Shown piece by piece: positions 61,061 to 64,000 of a stretch of DNA of 64,000 bases. The position numbers and the translations under genes are program-made. The stretch is taken from assembly GCF_001625195.1 (NCBI RefSeq), contig NC_054390.1, forward strand, positions 1,798,001 to 1,862,000, read 5' to 3'. The stretch is from Drechmeria coniospora. Lineage: Eukaryota > Ascomycota > Sordariomycetes > Hypocreales > Ophiocordycipitaceae. The notes below the pieces were generated by a model. That model was not told the origin of the DNA. It was given only the letters and a program-made list of their open reading frames with translations, and did no database searches. Numbering within the stretch: the first letter of the stretch is position 1; the number at the start of each line of letters is the position of its first letter.

Positions 61061-63000
61061 GATACAATTGTAACACATATAGGGAGGTATGCCCATATGG
61101 ACAATAGACCAGTTAACCGTTCGACCAAATGGCCAAACTGTCAAAAGATCCGCCAGTATCCGCACTTAGTGCGGGTACTGCACCTTACATTCGCTTATAA
61201 GGCCTACGCGCCTGTAGCGCGCCTTACATATAGGGTATATCTATACTATTTATAGTTCTAACTAACTATAAGAACCTAAAATATTTACCTAACTATAAGA
61301 AATCTCTAAGCACTAAGGATAGTAGGCCAAGAAGCTCTTATAGTTTAACTTTTATTTATAGTATAGACCTAAATCCTAAGTATAATAGCTAAATATACTA
61401 TTATATAAGTAGTAGGATATAAAGTACTAATCCTAAACTATATAAGTATTAAGTATTATAACCTATATTAAGTAGTAGTTTTAGAAGTTTACTAGGTACC
61501 TATAGTATGCCTATAGAGCAACCGCTTAGTAACTAACTATTAGGATTATAGTTATTCTATAACCTTAACTAATAAAAGCTATAGGATTAAGTAGTTATTA
61601 AGGATTAAATATATATAGTACGCCTAAATACTATATATTATAGAAACTATAAGTTCCTAAATAAAGTAAATATATAGAAATAGGTAGCTAACTATACTAT
61701 TAATATATATAATATACTATAATTCTAAGGGTACCTATAGCTACTACTGTAGGAATTACTAATTATATATATTATTTACTAAATTTATAAGTCCCCTATC
61801 TTAGGGTATCTATAATATAATACTATATTTATAGTACTAAAGAGGAATTACTACTAAAATTATATATTAGTAGTAGTAGGGCGTTTTATATAGAACTATT
61901 ACTATTACTATAGCTATAAGAATAAGTAGTACTATTAGGGCCTACTATAGCTACTAGAGCTACTAAATAAATATTAAAAATAAATCTCTATAGACTTTAT
62001 AATAAAGCTACTTAAATAAAATAAATAAGTACTATAATATATAATAGTACTTATAGATAAACTATTTAAGTATATATAGCTAAAGATATAATATTTATAA
62101 TAAAAAAAAGTATATACTAAATAGTTTAAAAAGTACTAATAGTATTTCTATAGGTTTCTAGAATATATTATATTTAACTAAGAATTAAATTAAATTAGTT
62201 AGTTTTAGGTAATATTATACTATGTTATTAGAATTAAATAGTAGTTATCTATAGTATATTACCTATAGTTAGATAGGGGTATAAAATAAGTAAACTAAAA
62301 AGTTTAAGTAATTCTATATATTTTTATAGTATTTAACTAATTTAGTTAACTAAACTATTTAGTAGTATATTAATTAGTACTAAATAGTAAGAACTCTTCT
62401 ATTACTAATATAAGTCTAAATAGTCTTTTATTATAATATAAAATTAATATAATATAATAAGTAAAAGCTCTAATCTTAAGTATAACTATAAGTAAGAGGT
62501 AAGTAATAGTATTTATATAGTACTTATATAAAGGTATTAAGTTAGCCTAAGTAGTAATTATATTTATATAGTAATACTTAAAGAAAGAATTAAATTCCTA
62601 CTAATACTTAGTAAACCGTTTTTAGGTAATGGATAAGGTATAGATAAGTCTATACTATATAAAGTCTTTATATTTATTTAAAAAGCTAAACTAAGTAATA
62701 ACTAAATATATAGTTATAGCTATACTAATCCCTTTAATTATTATACTAAATATTCCTTAAGGTATATACCTTACTTTTTATATAGATTTAATAAAGTAAG
62801 CTATAAAAAATCTATTACTTAGTTAAGCCTTAATAAATATTAAGCTAAAGCTACTTTTAGTAAAGGATAAGGATAAAGTACTATAGAATAAGTATATTAT
62901 AAAGGAAATCTTAACTATAAAAATATATATAAAGATAAAGTAAGTATTATAATATTTTAGTTAAATAGACTAAATATAACTAATTTATATAAAAATTACT

Positions 63001-64000
63001 AAAAAACCTATAAAAGACTAAAGTATTAATAAACTATAAGTAAAAATAAAATAATATACTTACTTATAATAAACTAATATCTTTATAATAATAGTATTAG
63101 TATAGCTTATATTTATTTAGTCTAAAAGGGGTATAAATAACTTTTTTATTTAAATAGGAATATCTTAAGATAAAGGACCTAAGCTAATCTTAATAAATTC
63201 CTAACCCTAATTAAAGTACTATAAGTAAAATAAAAATTTAGTACTATAGTATATAAGTATTAAGCCTTTAATAGCTAAGGGAAGGTAGTAGCTTACTTAA
63301 GTTATCCTTAACTAAGGACAAAAGGTAAAGGGATTAAGTTAGTACTAAAAGGATACTTATAAATAAAATATAATAAGTATTAGTATTACTAAAGGTAGTA
63401 GTAGGTAAAGTAATAGTAAGATAAAATAAGCTAAAATAATTAGTAATAGTATAATAAAAAGAGAAAAAAGACTAAGGTCCTTAATAAAAATAGTAAAATA
63501 AATAAAATATACTTACCTTATAGGTATAGTAAGTTATAACTAACTCCTTATAGATAGATTATAGCTATAAAGCCTAACTATTATTACTATACTAACTTAA
63601 AGCTATTAAAGTAAGTATCCTATATACTTTAATAGTTATATAGGCCTTATATAGTATTAGTAAAACTGTATATTAGTATTTATAGCTATTACTACTATAT
63701 ACTACTACTATATAATAGTATTAGGGCCTATAAGGCTAGTACTAAGGTACCTATAGAGTTACTAAGAGTTAAGAGTAGTACTATAATAGTAGTACTATAA
63801 ATAGTACTACTAGTAGGGGTAATAGAAATAGTAAAAATAATATTAATAAGAGTTATTCTTATAATATTATAATACTTATACTAAGTATTACTAAGCTATT
63901 AAAATAAGGCAGAAAGGTAAATATAGTAATTAGGTAATTCGGCCGTTTTAGTATAAGTAGTTTAAATAATATAGTTACTTTTAGTAATAGTAAGAATAAG
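63001..64000 (+). mobile_element. Gypsy C 3' region, unbroken
   Basis: Matches 7930-8493 followed directly by 45456 onward, so it shows the gypsy C sequence before the gypsy A insertion. Continues past the window edge; the LTR is expected about 900 bp further on. No coding pattern recognised. Confidence 0.78.

Larger units (their letters stand above)
60636..61228 (+). mobile_element. TRIM-like miniature LTR element (593 bp)
   Basis: Two 160-bp direct terminal repeats (60636-60795 and 61069-61228), TGTAAC start and CCTTACA end, flanked by an exact target duplication TATAG (60631-60635, 61229-61233). Removing element plus one TATAG restores the gypsy C RNase H sequence. The repeats differ at about five positions, all transitions. 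The 273-bp interior has no protein frame but holds tRNA-like modules. GC-rich and nearly free of RIP, inside a heavily RIP-mutated host element. Open frames at 60646, 60771 and 60922 cover it by chance. Strand is arbitrary. Confidence 0.9.
60443..63000 (+). pseudogene. Gypsy C pol remnant (RNase H, integrase, chromodomain)
   Basis: Starts inside RNase H (ALGEYL-like block near 60470, YNKELLVIIRYLK near 60575-60615). It is split by the TRIM at 60636-61228 and continues with FIVLTNYKNLKYL near 61247-61285. Integrase fills about 61750-62650, ending with LNIP and GIY-like blocks near 62740-62780. A decayed chromodomain reads at about 62935-62990. Stops throughout. Confidence 0.8.

Noticed and set aside
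60646..61128. Three overlapping open frames (73, 101 and 68 codons).
   Set aside because: They lie across the TRIM LTRs and interior, have no recognisable motif, and are open only because this GC-rich stretch has few stops.

Overview
The window is eukaryotic and fungal, most likely from a filamentous ascomycete (Pezizomycotina). It is about 96% transposon remains. One intact, intron-containing nuclear gene sits near 48-49 kb, and it encodes the mitochondrial E2 subunit of 2-oxoglutarate dehydrogenase (KGD2 type). Nearly everything else is LTR retrotransposon sequence with a strong repeat-induced point mutation (RIP) signature: TpA is very abundant, CpA and TpG are scarce, coding frames are broken mostly by TAG/TAA, and differences between copies are mostly C/T or G/A. 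The host gene has ordinary composition. I cannot name the species.

Layout. 1-6705: two truncated copia elements facing each other. 6706-8493 and 45456-46981: one gypsy element (family C, with chromodomain and 201-bp LTR), split by a nested block of about 37 kb. The block is layered. Gypsy A on the minus strand (8494-45455, LTR 171 bp) was entered by gypsy D on the minus strand (12341-42278, LTR 220 bp). Gypsy D was entered by another gypsy A on the plus strand (12643-20019), by copia 1 on the plus strand (21266-28692) and by copia 2 on the minus strand (31033-38338). Each layer is supported by matching 5-bp target-site duplications (TSDs), exact or differing only by RIP-type transitions.

46982-49387 is the host island: AT-rich 5' flank, KGD2 (four exons 47801-49277, 429 aa, the third intron of GC-AG type) and a short 3' flank. 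A young solo LTR C follows at 49388-49588. 49882-52572 holds two opposed copia fragments with a solo LTR A inside. 52573-59526 is gypsy B (191-bp LTRs), carrying a 291-bp tandem duplication, a solo LTR B and minisatellites. 59527-60442 holds an A 3' end and a reversed LTR C. 60443-64000 is a second gypsy C pol to 3' region, interrupted by a 593-bp miniature LTR element (TRIM) with 160-bp LTRs, a TATAG target duplication and tRNA-like internal modules.

Apart from KGD2 I see no gene likely to be functional. The retroelement frames are all broken, and reverse-transcriptase active-site Asp codons that I could locate are converted to Asn. Best leads for follow-up: the GC-AG intron, the TRIM with tRNA-like modules, the antisense open frame shared by two gypsy A copies, the self-palindromic coding minisatellites of the copia family, and the apparent escape of small elements from RIP.
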